Shown here piece after piece: positions 17,758 through 25,083 of a stretch of 50,064 nt of DNA. Within the stretch, counting starts at the first letter, position 1. Each line of letters begins with the position of its first letter. The notes under the pieces were generated by a model. The model did not search any database. It was given only the letters and a program-made list of their open reading frames with translations, and had not been told where the DNA came from. The translations under genes were made by a program, and so were the position numbers. Source of the stretch: a virus; the IMG/VR virus record IMGVR_UViG_3300039149_000012, positions 1 through 50,064 of that record, one strand, 5' to 3'.

Positions 17758-17770
17758 CCCATTCCTATCG

Positions 17771-18928
17771 TTAGTTGCGCCGACCGCTCCACGAGCCGCG
17801 TTTGATGGCGTCGAGGATCTCGTTGGCGTCGATGCTGACCCCGGTAGTGATGGTGGTGTACGTATTCGTTACCGTGGTGCTCACGACCGAGTCGCCCGCC
17901 TTCTCGCCGCCCGGCACCACGGCATAGATCGACGTGGAATCGGGCTCAGTCCCCCATGCCACATTGACGTCCGCGACCTTCGTCGGGCCGTCGTAGTCGT
18001 CTATTAGACGCGCCGCTTGTCCGGATCCAGTGCCGGAGAGCAGATAGACGAACGCGCCTTTGTAGACGTCGTTGGCATCGTCCGCCGTAGCGGCAAGCGT
18101 GATCGAACTAGCGCCGCCAGCCTGGGCCGTCCCTGAATCCGAGTAGACGGACCCAACGGCACCCGTGATCTCGTAAGTGCTCGTCCCATCGGGCGGGGTC
18201 GAGAAGTTCGGGTAGACCGTCGCAAGATTCGTGGTGCCGTTATACGAGGCGATTACACGCGAATCACCAACCGCCGTACCCCCCGTGATCGTGATCGGCA
18301 TGGTGGCGAACTTATTGTCCGTCCCTCCATCTACCGTAGCCGCTGCCAGCGTGATCGTGTTGGTCGTACCCGCCTGGGCCGTGCCGGACGCTATCGGTAT
18401 GTCTTCGTCACCCCCGCCGCTTGTCCCGCCGGTCGCCGCTTTGCGTAGGTAGTCCGCCCCCGAACCCTTGATACGGTGCGCCCCGCCGGTGAGCAATTCA
18501 TCCCAGATTAGGTCGATCTTGCTATCAATCAAGGGGATGTAAATGAGTGAGTCCCCAAACAAGGGTGGGTCGGTGTCGTCATTGACGTCCACGATAATGA
18601 CCTTGCTGCCGGTCATCTCACCGGCTGTCAGGACGAGTGAGCCGAAGCGCCCCAGATCGGTAATCGAGTTCGTCGCCCGAGCACCACTGGTAAAGTCCTG
18701 ATAGACGTACACATCGCAGGCGTCCGGCATCGTCTCGTAGGCGCGCCACGGACTGTTGGAGTCGAAGACCGTAATGGGCAGCGTGTACGCCACTCCCGAC
18801 GGCTGCGGGTCCATGACGATCTGGGCTTCGGCCGTGCTCGGTGTCCACATCCCTCTCATCACCAGCCCCAGGAGGATCGCCAGAAGGACGGCCCCAGTGA
18901 CCCATAAGGCTTGCTTTGACTTCGTCAT
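17771..18928 (-). CDS. Signal-anchored virion-region protein with two repeats
   Basis: A 385-residue protein. Residues 7-27 form a leader or anchor (WVTGAVLLAILLGLVMRG). Two tandem domains of about 75 residues each (about 180-255 and 265-335) share the plan GTAQAGxxxxITLAA, then GxxxGxxRxIxxYxGxT, then YPNF or AWGTxPDxTSxYxI. This repeat is known from phage neck, tail and fibre proteins. The tail ends in SWSGRRN. It is encoded between the LamG protein and the portal-side genes, with an AGGAG site. Confidence 0.7.
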   Translation of the reverse strand: MTKSKQALWVTGAVLLAILLGLVMRGMWTPSTAEAQIVMDPQPSGVAYTLPITVFDSNSPWRAYETMPDACDVYVYQDFTSGARATNSITDLGRFGSLVLTAGEMTGSKVIIVDVNDDTDPPLFGDSLIYIPLIDSKIDLIWDELLTGGAHRIKGSGADYLRKAATGGTSGGGDEDIPIASGTAQAGTTNTITLAAATVDGGTDNKFATMPITITGGTAVGDSRVIASYNGTTNLATVYPNFSTPPDGTSTYEITGAVGSVYSDSGTAQAGGASSITLAATADDANDVYKGAFVYLLSGTGSGQAARLIDDYDGPTKVADVNVAWGTEPDSTSIYAVVPGGEKAGDSVVSTTVTNTYTTITTGVSIDANEILDAIKRGSWSGRRN

Positions 18929-18943
18929 AATGAATCTCCTGTG

Positions 18944-19840
18944 TTAGTTGTGGCGTCTGCGCCACCACCAGTTGTTTGCCATTGCGGCTGCCCCGTAGGT
19001 CCCTAGCCGGATCTGGTCGATCTCGGCAGAGGTGAGAATGTCGTCGAAGAATACGACCTCGTCCATCCAGCCGTCAAATTCATAATATTGGGCGGGTGTT
19101 ATTGTCCTGTTGCCAATGAACACGGACTCGGCAGACCCGCTGGGGTCCATCGAGTTCTCGTGGGTATCGGTTATGTTATCGACTATAGCTCCGGCAGTAT
19201 CATCCCAGAGACGTATCTTAACACTATGGTCGGTATCGTCGTAGGTCAGCCCGACGTGATACCAACGACCGGAAACGAGCGTGGCGGTGCCGTCCGAAGC
19301 TTCCACACTTGCGCCAGAGTTGTACCCTTTAGAGTACTTGAGTCGAACAATTGAGCCGTCCCAATACAGCCCAAAGTCCACAACCCGCTCGGGGACAGTG
19401 ATCTTGTATTGACCGAAGAGGGACTTAATGGCGTTATTCGATGAGCCATCCGGAGGCCCATCTATCCGAAACCATGCACAATAACTGAACTTCACCGTAC
19501 CGGAAAAGGTCGATTTGAACGGCCACTTTGCCGAGAGGTCAGCGTCTGTTAGGCGTAGATAGCTACCGACTTGGGTATACGTCTTGGCATCGAAGTAACC
19601 ACTACTTGCGCCTTGCTTGAAGTAGTCGTTTACATCGTTCACATCGGGAGACCCTGACTCTGTGAAATGCTGACCGTTGCCGGAGGAATCGTACCACAGG
19701 CCAGTAGTGGGGTTATCCCGGTCTGCCGTCTCGAAGTTCTGTACCATAATAACGTTGGGATCGCCGGTAAAGTCGTTCTGCGCCCAGCAGGGAGCACACA
19801 TCAACAGGACCAGTATCAATCGTAGTAGCAATCGTTTCAT
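18944..19840 (-). CDS. Secreted LamG (concanavalin-like) domain protein
   Basis: A 298-residue protein with a clear Sec leader (MKRLLLRLILVLLMCAPCWA). After it comes DPNVIMVQNFET, then a LamG/jelly-roll domain with FSYCAWFRID, GRWYHVGLTYDD and DGWMDEVVFFDDILTSAEIDQIR, the standard landmarks. LamG domains bind sugars or surface proteins. The C-terminus NNWWWRRRHN is unusual. A related domain is in the fibre at 49051-50064. Its place directly after the terminase is odd for a fibre. Confidence 0.8.
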   Translation of the reverse strand: MKRLLLRLILVLLMCAPCWAQNDFTGDPNVIMVQNFETADRDNPTTGLWYDSSGNGQHFTESGSPDVNDVNDYFKQGASSGYFDAKTYTQVGSYLRLTDADLSAKWPFKSTFSGTVKFSYCAWFRIDGPPDGSSNNAIKSLFGQYKITVPERVVDFGLYWDGSIVRLKYSKGYNSGASVEASDGTATLVSGRWYHVGLTYDDTDHSVKIRLWDDTAGAIVDNITDTHENSMDPSGSAESVFIGNRTITPAQYYEFDGWMDEVVFFDDILTSAEIDQIRLGTYGAAAMANNWWWRRRHN

Positions 19841-19852
19841 GTCAACCTCACC

Positions 19853-21235
19853 TCACATTCCCATCGGATGCCTCGCCGCCGGACGCGATAACCGACGCTC
19901 ACGCCTGCGCTGCTCGGCGCCAATCGGGCGAATCATCGGCAGATGAGCCACACCGTTGATGTACGCGTCCGCGTAGTCCGGGCTCACCCCACTATGCTCG
20001 GCCTTGATGTCCTTCTTCGCGGCAATCAATATCTTCTGGCCCCGGAAATCATACCACGGCCACGTGATTTGTCGGCACACCTGCTGCCATACCGTGCGCA
20101 GGCTATCGTCCTCTGGCTCCGGCAACACAAACAACGCCCCCACCCGCTCGTCGAACACCCCGTCGTGCATCCACCGGGCGACCGTAGACCACACCTCAGA
20201 CCGCTTGTTGTAGTATTTATCTGGATTGTCTGCTGCGTGGCTCGGGCAATACTCGATAACCGACCGGCCGTCCTGAATCAAATAATCGCTGACCCCACAC
20301 GCCCCTACTACCTCCACAATGATCGGCACTCTATGCCCTTCGCTATCCCCCATCCGTTCGGCCATCGCCGCCGCGGTCGTGACGATCTGCGGCTCAGGGC
20401 AGTACGGCAGAACCTTCGCATCCACAATCGCCGTGTTTTCACCGGCCAAGATGACGCACTTGTCGTCCCCGAAGCGGGCCGGATCGACCGAGACCCATTT
20501 TTTGATGTACGGGGCGTGGTCGTAGCGGATCTTGGCTGCCGCGATCCACTCCTCCAGTATGACTTGGTTGACGCCGGACAGCCCTTGCCAGTCGCCCCGC
20601 AGGTACGCCGCAATCAGTTCCGGACGATACCCAAACGCATCAATCAGGGTATCCTCGTAGCCATCAGGCAGATACGGATTGTCGCTCGGCAACGCCGGAA
20701 CAAAAACGCTCCCGGGCGTCTGCTGGTCTACGAAGTCCTCTTTTAGCCACCCGGGGCGTGGGTTGGCTGTGTACAACTCCTTGTAGGGCAGGGGTGTGCC
20801 GTTGATCGTCTTGCGCAATGAGCCCCGCAACACAGAGATGTCGTCCCGGCTGGTCTCCTCGGCCTGGTCGATGGCAAAACAGCCATACTCGGCACTGTTG
20901 AACTTATTGATGCTCTCCTGGCGGTCCAGGCCTCCATAATCCACTGCCACCCTACCCATGATGAGGATGTGCTTGCTATCCCGCTCCGTGCCACCCTTGA
21001 GCTCGTAGTACTCCTCGGGGATCATTTGACGCCAAGTCTGGAGCGTGGTTGCTGTGAAGTCGGTCGCCTGCTTGCGTCCCATCCAGCCAATATGAGGCGG
21101 ATTGCTGCTCACAGGGAGCTTGTGCTCGGCCATCACGCTCCATGCGTAGGTAAACACCCAGGCACACAGAAAGGCCGATTTCCCCCCGCCCTTGGCCCCG
21201 CCATATAGCACGCGCCGCACATCCGGACGAGCCAA
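19853..21235 (-). CDS. terL: Terminase large subunit
   Basis: 460 residues from the TTG at 21235. Walker A is GGAKGGGKS (residues 12-20) and the Walker B-like CFAIDQAEE follows near 120. The nuclease half shows VSVDPARFGDDKCV near 247 and DYADAYING near the end. It cuts concatemers and pumps DNA into the head using ATP. The conserved adenine-contact region (FDRTDRQREAWETL) lies upstream of the TTG in the same frame, which is open back to a TGA; the only plausible start there is ATT at 21313 behind GAGGTG. The real gene therefore probably begins at 21313. Confidence 0.88.
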   Translation of the reverse strand: MARPDVRRVLYGGAKGGGKSAFLCAWVFTYAWSVMAEHKLPVSSNPPHIGWMGRKQATDFTATTLQTWRQMIPEEYYELKGGTERDSKHILIMGRVAVDYGGLDRQESINKFNSAEYGCFAIDQAEETSRDDISVLRGSLRKTINGTPLPYKELYTANPRPGWLKEDFVDQQTPGSVFVPALPSDNPYLPDGYEDTLIDAFGYRPELIAAYLRGDWQGLSGVNQVILEEWIAAAKIRYDHAPYIKKWVSVDPARFGDDKCVILAGENTAIVDAKVLPYCPEPQIVTTAAAMAERMGDSEGHRVPIIVEVVGACGVSDYLIQDGRSVIEYCPSHAADNPDKYYNKRSEVWSTVARWMHDGVFDERVGALFVLPEPEDDSLRTVWQQVCRQITWPWYDFRGQKILIAAKKDIKAEHSGVSPDYADAYINGVAHLPMIRPIGAEQRRRERRLSRPAARHPMGM

Positions 21236-21291
21236 GGTTTCCCAAGCCTCGCGTTGTCGATCTGTGCGGTCGAAAGCGAACTGAACCTTCT

Positions 21292-21762
21292 TTACCTTAT
21301 CTGCGGCGGTAATAGCTGCACCTCACCAGAATGCTCATGCTCGTGCTTGTCTCGCCATCCAGCCCGATTCTTGAGCCAAATGAACGCTGCTGCTGTATCC
21401 GGTGGATAATGCCGGATGGTTGGGACGACTACAGGCTCTCCCTCATGCAGGAATATCTTATCTTCCGGGTGCGAATACCCCATTGCTCGTTGCCTCAGAG
21501 CGTTTGCAACTTCGGCGTCCGCTGCTACTTTTCCGCTTCGTACGGCATCCGCGAACTCAGGATGCTTCTTTTTCCACTCATAAATGCTTGACACTGCTAC
21601 AGTTAGGAACTCCGCTAAATCCTCATCCGTGGTGTCCTTGTGCAATAGGCAGAGCCGATAGGCTTGGTCTCCGTACTCAGGCTTGTACCTGGTGGGCCGC
21701 CCCCCCAACTTTGAGCCCTTGGCTCTGCGCTTGGCGGTCTGTGGGTTGGTGGGATCAGCCAT
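21292..21762 (-). CDS. terS: Terminase small subunit
   Basis: 156 residues from the ATG at 21762 (AGGGGG site). A basic N-terminal tail is followed by YRLCLLHKDTTDEDLAEFLTVAVSSIYEWKKKHPEFADAVRSGK, the helix-turn-helix and helix pair typical of small terminase subunits, then RAMGYSHPEDKIF. It recognises the phage DNA and hands it to TerL, whose reading frame overlaps or directly follows this stop. Confidence 0.85.
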   Translation of the reverse strand: MADPTNPQTAKRRAKGSKLGGRPTRYKPEYGDQAYRLCLLHKDTTDEDLAEFLTVAVSSIYEWKKKHPEFADAVRSGKVAADAEVANALRQRAMGYSHPEDKIFLHEGEPVVVPTIRHYPPDTAAAFIWLKNRAGWRDKHEHEHSGEVQLLPPQIR

Positions 21763-21804
21763 GTGGGGTCCCCCTGCGTGTGTTCTTATAACAGCATCCG
21801 TACT

Positions 21805-21817
21805 GCTTATCATAAGC
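21805..21817. promoter_or_regulatory. Operator-like palindrome at the late promoter
   Basis: GCTTAT-C-ATAAGC is a perfect 6-bp inverted repeat with one central base. It lies just downstream of the leftward -10 at 21827-21832, where a bound repressor would block the start of late transcription. A further GCTTATG half-site is at 21843-21849. Confidence 0.45.
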
Positions 21818-21826
21818 CATTTTGGC

Positions 21827-21856
21827 AGTATAGATCAACTGTGCTTATGTTTGCAA
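21827..21856 (-). promoter_or_regulatory. Candidate late promoter for the packaging-virion operon
   Basis: Read leftward: TTGCAA (21856-21851), an 18-bp spacer, then TATACT (21832-21827). It lies 65 bp upstream of the terS start. The -10 is good; the -35 is partial, as expected for a promoter that needs an activator. Confidence 0.45.
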
Positions 21857-22000
21857 GGGGGAAATCTGGGAAATTGGGTTGAGTTCGACGCAGCCCTTCT
21901 CATCGCAGCTCGCGAGTGCATAGCACCAGACAGCAAAGACGTGACACCCAGCGCCCACCATACTGCCCGTATACAGCTCTGGGAAGATCTTGCCGTACAT
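21845..22000 (-). pseudogene. Truncated YGKIF-type replication/HTH protein
   Basis: A 51-residue frame with an AGGAG site: MYGKIFPELYTGSMVG, then HVFAVWCYALASCDEKGCVELNP. This is the N-terminus of a common phage winged-helix protein (the MYGKIF...VELNP type found in replication or regulatory proteins). Full-length members continue with more helices, but here a stop comes soon after VELNPI. The late promoter -35 overlaps its end. It is likely a decayed remnant, although the short product might still be made. Confidence 0.55.
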
Positions 22001-22012
22001 CAATGCTCCTTG

Positions 22013-22204
22013 CTAGTTGCGAATTTGGATACCGTACAGACCCTGGCGGATCACCTTGATCTGGCTCTCGTCGAACAAGCGGATGATGCCGACACGATGA
22101 ACAGGTTTCATTCTGTACTTGCTGATGATGTAGGAGACGCGCGAGGGGGGCTCTGCCAGTCGATCTGCGATTTGGCCGATTGTCGAAAGGTCCTGGACGA
22201 CCAT
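22013..22204 (-). CDS. Small HTH DNA-binding protein
   Basis: A 63-residue protein: TIGQIADRLAEPPSRVSYIISKYRMKPVHRVGIIRLFDESQ is a winged-helix/excisionase-like fold in which the first helices read DNA. An AGGAG site precedes the ATG. A paralogue (about half identical) is encoded at 38882-39094. Its start faces twin palindromes at 22252-22290, so it may regulate itself, the rightward early genes or the late operon. Confidence 0.7.
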   Translation of the reverse strand: MVVQDLSTIGQIADRLAEPPSRVSYIISKYRMKPVHRVGIIRLFDESQIKVIRQGLYGIQIRN

Positions 22205-22251
22205 GTCTATGCTCCTATAAAGAAATCCTTCGGTGCCTATATAAACAATTG

Positions 22252-22290
22252 CTGGACGGGTGGCGTCCAGATTGGACGTTGGGCGTCCAA
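22252..22290. promoter_or_regulatory. Twin operator palindromes
   Basis: Site 1 is CTGGACG-GGTGG-CGTCCAG (22252-22270). Site 2 is TTGGACG-TTGGG-CGTCCAA (22272-22290). Each has 7-bp perfect arms and a 5-bp centre, and the centres are 20 bp apart, about two helical turns, so two protein dimers could bind on one face. They lie just upstream of the HTH gene. Confidence 0.65.
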
Positions 22291-22324
22291 AATAAAAAAA
22301 AGCGAAGAATTCTCAGGCAGGGCC

Positions 22325-22348
22325 GGGTCCTTGGCTATTCAAGGACCC
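22325..22348. other. Strong hairpin
   Basis: GGGTCCTTG (22325-22333), loop GCTATT, CAAGGACCC (22340-22348): a perfect 9-bp stem. There is no T-run next to it on either strand, although a run of eight T lies about 24 nt away on the leftward strand. Confidence 0.5.
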
Positions 22349-22594
22349 AATCGAGGCGCGGGGTGGAGGCGTATTTGTGGCCGTCTCTTGCGGAATGGGT
22401 GATCGCTTCTTGGAGGTGGTCGGCCAGCAGAGGCAGCTTGGCCTGGCAGCAGCAAGCCCTAATCCGCGACTCGCGTTCATGGCTACAATATAGCCACTAA
22501 AAAGATTTCTGTCAAACAGAGGTTACAATCATGGGCAACGCCCAATTTTGCCATCTCTTGGGTGTCCTTCCTGTTCCTCCGGACGGCTTTGGCA

Positions 22595-22619
22595 ACTTCG
22601 GCGCACCGTGCGCCGAAGT
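22595..22619. repeat. Palindromic repeat, CTTCGGCGCA family, copy 2
   Basis: ACTTCGGCGCAC, one central C, GTGCGCCGAAGT: perfect 12-bp arms, the most regular copy of this family. Confidence 0.75.
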
Positions 22620-22955
22620 GGGTTCTTGCGTAAACAGACTTTGGTGTTGGTCCTTCTACGAATGCGCCTTGCTTATTCGCACTGGCTTTGCCTTTTCGAT
22701 TGCTCAGTACCCACGGCAGCGCTACTGATGTTTCGACCAACGGGGCTGACCAGGGCTCCGGACACATGCGCATGAAAGCCCTTGTCACGGCAAGGACTTT
22801 CGTAGAACGGGGCTGACCGAGGGACGCGGTAGCCGACTACTTACCCCAGGGACGTAGTGTAATCGTTGTGTTATCGGGCAGTGGCAGCGTCCCTGCTCAC
22901 CAGTACCGACCGTTGCCGGCCGACTGCGCCAGGCCAAGGGTAACACCTGGCGTCT

Positions 22956-22985
22956 GTGGACCCGATGTAGGGACCACACCCTTTT
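22956..22985 (+). terminator. Possible rightward terminator
   Basis: GTGG-A-CCC, loop GATGTA, GGG-A-CCAC forms a 7-bp stem with one A-A mismatch. ACCC and four T follow, so the T-run is short and slightly displaced. It could be a weak terminator or a leader hairpin. Confidence 0.35.
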
Positions 22986-23094
22986 GACTCACTGACCCGC
23001 GTTACACGTGCGGGCCGTCTCGCAACGTGCCACGTGCCTACCTTACGGCCACAACACGGGCTCCACGTTGCCCTAATTGTCTGCGCATAAAGAA

Positions 23095-23133
23095 GGCCCG
23101 ACGGATGCTGTGGCCAACGTCCGGGGTCGGGCC
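23095..23133. other. Hairpin GGCCCGAC/GTCGGGCC
   Basis: GGCCCGAC (23095-23102) pairs with GTCGGGCC (23126-23133), with an inner CGGA/TCCG pairing. No T-run follows. It could be an attenuator or a structured RNA piece in the early leader. Confidence 0.4.
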
Positions 23134-23241
23134 ATTCAAGGATAATACCAAATTGTGAAAACTAACGTTGACCATGTGTGCATTACACTGGATCTTTGGC
23201 TATTCGTCAAGCCCTGTTTCCAGATTCACTGAAAATATGCA

Positions 23242-23279
23242 TTATGCACTTATGCACTTTCCTCGCCAAAAGTGCATAA
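23242..23279. repeat. TTATGCAC octamers in AT-rich DNA
   Basis: TTATGCAC occurs at 23242-23249 and directly again at 23250-23257. Its inverse GTGCATAA is at 23272-23279. An A/T-rich stretch follows. The layout suits a protein-binding array at an origin or an early promoter. Confidence 0.5.
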
Positions 23280-23613
23280 TTGTTTTATGGCCTCTGATAA
23301 CTCAACTCGGGATGCGTCCATAAGTATTTTTAATACTGCGATAAGGCTTTTCCCACACTTTTTTTTCATGCGTTTTTGGCTCAATATCAAGGTTTAGCGC
23401 ATACGATTTACGAAAAACTCCCAAAACGCGCATAACAGAGCGTGTGACACTCATGTATATACGGAGACACAATTATGCTGGCAAGCACAATCACATCACG
23501 ACTGACTCAACCAATTAAGCCGCGATCCCTGCGCACCCCCCTCTCGCTTGCCAGCAGAGCCAGTGCGCGGGGCGCGGCACCATTGCCCTCCGGGGCCGGG
23601 AAGGAGAATGACC

Positions 23614-24021
23614 ATGACAGTAAAAGCAGAAATCAAGGGCAACCAACTCATCATCACGGCAGACCTGGAAACGCCTACGCCGAGCCGATCCGGCAAGACG
23701 CTGGTTGTGGCGTCCAGTCGTGGCAATGTGACTACGACGGCTGAGGTCGGGAGAATGGAAATGACACTGACGACACTAACAAATACTGAACTGCGCAAAT
23801 TGCTGCGTCTCGTGAAATCAGGAGATACGCTGAGCGTGCAGAGGGCGTTCCCTGGACTACCGCTCCTAGAATCCGATGCCATCTATGCCGAATTCGCACG
23901 GCGCGATGCCATCCACCGCGCAAAACCAACGAAACGAGGCCGCGAGTGGCATATTGCACCGGACGGCCGCGAGTGTTGCTGCACCGCAGAGGACCGACGG
24001 TACGGTTGTGGATGCCGATGA
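23614..24021 (+). CDS. Small early protein with zinc-type tail
   Basis: 135 residues from the ATG at 23614 (AAGGAG site; an in-frame ATG two codons earlier is also possible). The first 45 residues (KAEIKGNQLIITADLETPTPSRSGKTLVVASSRGN as a pattern) match a small beta-rich protein common in phages, in which a GKPVxVGLNAYI-like end normally follows. Here it changes abruptly at GRMEMTL into a different domain that ends in a Cys-rich tail (CCCTAEDRRYGCGC). It may be a fusion of two short genes. Confidence 0.65.
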   Translation: MTVKAEIKGNQLIITADLETPTPSRSGKTLVVASSRGNVTTTAEVGRMEMTLTTLTNTELRKLLRLVKSGDTLSVQRAFPGLPLLESDAIYAEFARRDAIHRAKPTKRGREWHIAPDGRECCCTAEDRRYGCGCR

Positions 24022-24035
24022 CTGACCTTTTCCCA

Positions 24036-24116
24036 GGGCGATGACGACTACAGCGGTATGAGTCTGCCCGAGGTGGGTAGTGTCAGAGAAAGCGAAGAGA
24101 GGAACTTTGGAAAAAG
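24036..24116 (+). pseudogene. 3' remnant of a duplicated early gene
   Basis: The frame reads GDDDYSGMSLPEVGSVRESE and onward, nearly the same as the C-terminus of the protein at 25084-25449. No start or body of that gene is present here, so this is an orphan 3' fragment left by duplication or deletion. It also supplies the AAGGAGAATGAC leader of the next gene. Confidence 0.6.
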
Positions 24117-24125
24117 GAGAATGAC

Positions 24126-24416
24126 ATGGAAACGAAACACACGCCCTTTCGTGAGGCGCTTATGCGGGCCTGGGTTGCCGGTTGGGACGCGGGGATACAA
24201 GGTGCCCAGAACGATGACGGCAAACGTGATACGGCCCAAGAGATTGCCCAGTATTTCCCGGCAGAGGAGGCCGCGCCGGATCTGCTGACAGCTTGCAATC
24301 GAGTCGTTGACCGACGGCCCATTGGCGGCTTAGCTGAGGACGTGCTGCTCGAACCAAGCGACTTGGATATGCTCAACGCCGCAACCGCCAAGGCGACTAG
24401 GATTGAACCGATCTAG
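24126..24416 (+). CDS. Small early protein, unrecognised
   Basis: 96 residues, AAGGAG site. FREALMRAWVAGWDAGIQGAQ is an amphipathic helix, followed by AAPDLLTACNRVV, and the C-terminus is acidic. Short proteins with an AAPDLLxAC segment are common in phage early regions, but their function is unknown. Confidence 0.65.
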   Translation: METKHTPFREALMRAWVAGWDAGIQGAQNDDGKRDTAQEIAQYFPAEEAAPDLLTACNRVVDRRPIGGLAEDVLLEPSDLDMLNAATAKATRIEPI

Positions 24417-24437
24417 CTGTACCCTTCCCCCGGGTGT

Positions 24438-24458
24438 CCGGCGCTACTGTAGCGCCGG
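24438..24458. repeat. Perfect 21-bp palindrome
   Basis: CCGGCGCTAC, central T, GTAGCGCCGG: 10-bp perfect arms. In RNA it would be a strong hairpin with a minimal loop; in DNA it could be an operator. It lies between two early genes. Confidence 0.6.
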
Positions 24459-24512
24459 TATCCCAGGGCAAGCCAACATAGAGATCGGCCTGAACTGCTA
24501 CACGCGACGTTG

Positions 24513-24566
24513 AGCATGTACAGCATGTACAGCAGATCGGCAACTTCGGCGCACGTGCGCTGAAGT
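24513..24566. repeat. AGCATGTAC tandem plus palindromic repeat copy 3
   Basis: AGCATGTAC occurs twice in tandem (24513-24530), plus a partial third. Close by is CAACTTCGGCGCACGTGCGC followed by TGAAGT (24541-24566), the third member of the CTTCGGCGCA family. Both lie in the leader of the next gene. Confidence 0.6.
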
Positions 24567-24597
24567 CTGATCGGGGCCGGGAAAAGGAGGATAGAAC

Positions 24598-24768
24598 ATG
24601 ATGACCAAAAATGAAGCAATCGCATGGGTCCGCTGTCACGACGATGACGACACACTAGACGATGACGAGTTAGAGGAAGCCTATGAGGCACTCTATGGCT
24701 GCCCCTCGGACGACCAAGACCGAATAGAGGGGCTGTGGTCGCATTGTTGCGCGGCCGTCGAGGATTGA
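24598..24768 (+). CDS. Small acidic phage protein
   Basis: 56 residues with an AAAGGAGG site (start at 24598 or 24601). EAIAWVRCHDDDDTLDDDELEEAYEALYG, then PSDDQDRIEGLWSHCCA, a pattern that I believe recurs in environmental phage genomes. It is very acidic, so DNA mimicry is conceivable but unproven. Confidence 0.65.
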   Translation: MMTKNEAIAWVRCHDDDDTLDDDELEEAYEALYGCPSDDQDRIEGLWSHCCAAVED

Positions 24769-24799
24769 TCACTCGCAACCTTTGGGAAAGGGACAAGTC

Positions 24800-25015
24800 A
24801 TGGAAACACACGACGAAATCATGCGAGAATCCAGACACGCAGCGCAGCGGGCGCGAATACTCGACGCCACGATATGGGCGACAGGCACCCAGTGGAGCGC
24901 GGATGAATTGGCTACGCTCTACGAGGATTATGTGGTCAAAGCTCTGGAGGCTGGTCACAATGACTCCCTCGATTTTGAGCGCTATTGCGAGACTGAGCTT
25001 GGTATCAAGAACTAG
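24800..25015 (+). CDS. Small early protein, unrecognised
   Basis: 71 residues from the ATG at 24800 (GGGAAAGGGA upstream). It is helical and acidic, with ATGTQWSADELATLYEDYVVKALEAGH in the middle. A GC-rich hairpin (CCCCGGC/GCCGGGG, about 25028-25054) follows the gene. Function unknown. Confidence 0.6.
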   Translation: METHDEIMRESRHAAQRARILDATIWATGTQWSADELATLYEDYVVKALEAGHNDSLDFERYCETELGIKN

Positions 25016-25083
25016 ACGGCATTCTCCGCCCCGGCTGCTGGCACAGGGCCGGGGCTTCCGGATATTGAGTAGAGGAGTAGACC

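Larger units (their letters stand above)
22291..23613. other. Control region of 1.3 kb without convincing genes
   Basis: This stretch holds an A-rich tract (22291-22301), hairpins at 22325-22348, 22956-22977 and 23095-23133, one palindromic repeat (22595-22619), repeated CGGGGCTGACC words (22741-22751 and 22806-22816), an AT-rich part with TTATGCAC repeats (23242-23279), and an inverted repeat CTGGCAAGC/GCTTGCCAG (23478-23486 and 23546-23554) in front of the first early gene. Open frames here are short and have no family look. It may hold early promoters, an untranslated leader, a small RNA or a replication origin. Confidence 0.5.

Noticed and set aside
22483-22788. Leftward frame of 101 codons in the control region
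   Set aside because: Part of it is palindromic-repeat sequence (FGARCAEV); there is no ribosome site or family signal.
23475-23744. Rightward frame of 89 codons before the first early gene
   Set aside because: It has a GGAG site but low-complexity composition and overlaps the better supported gene at 23614 in another phase.
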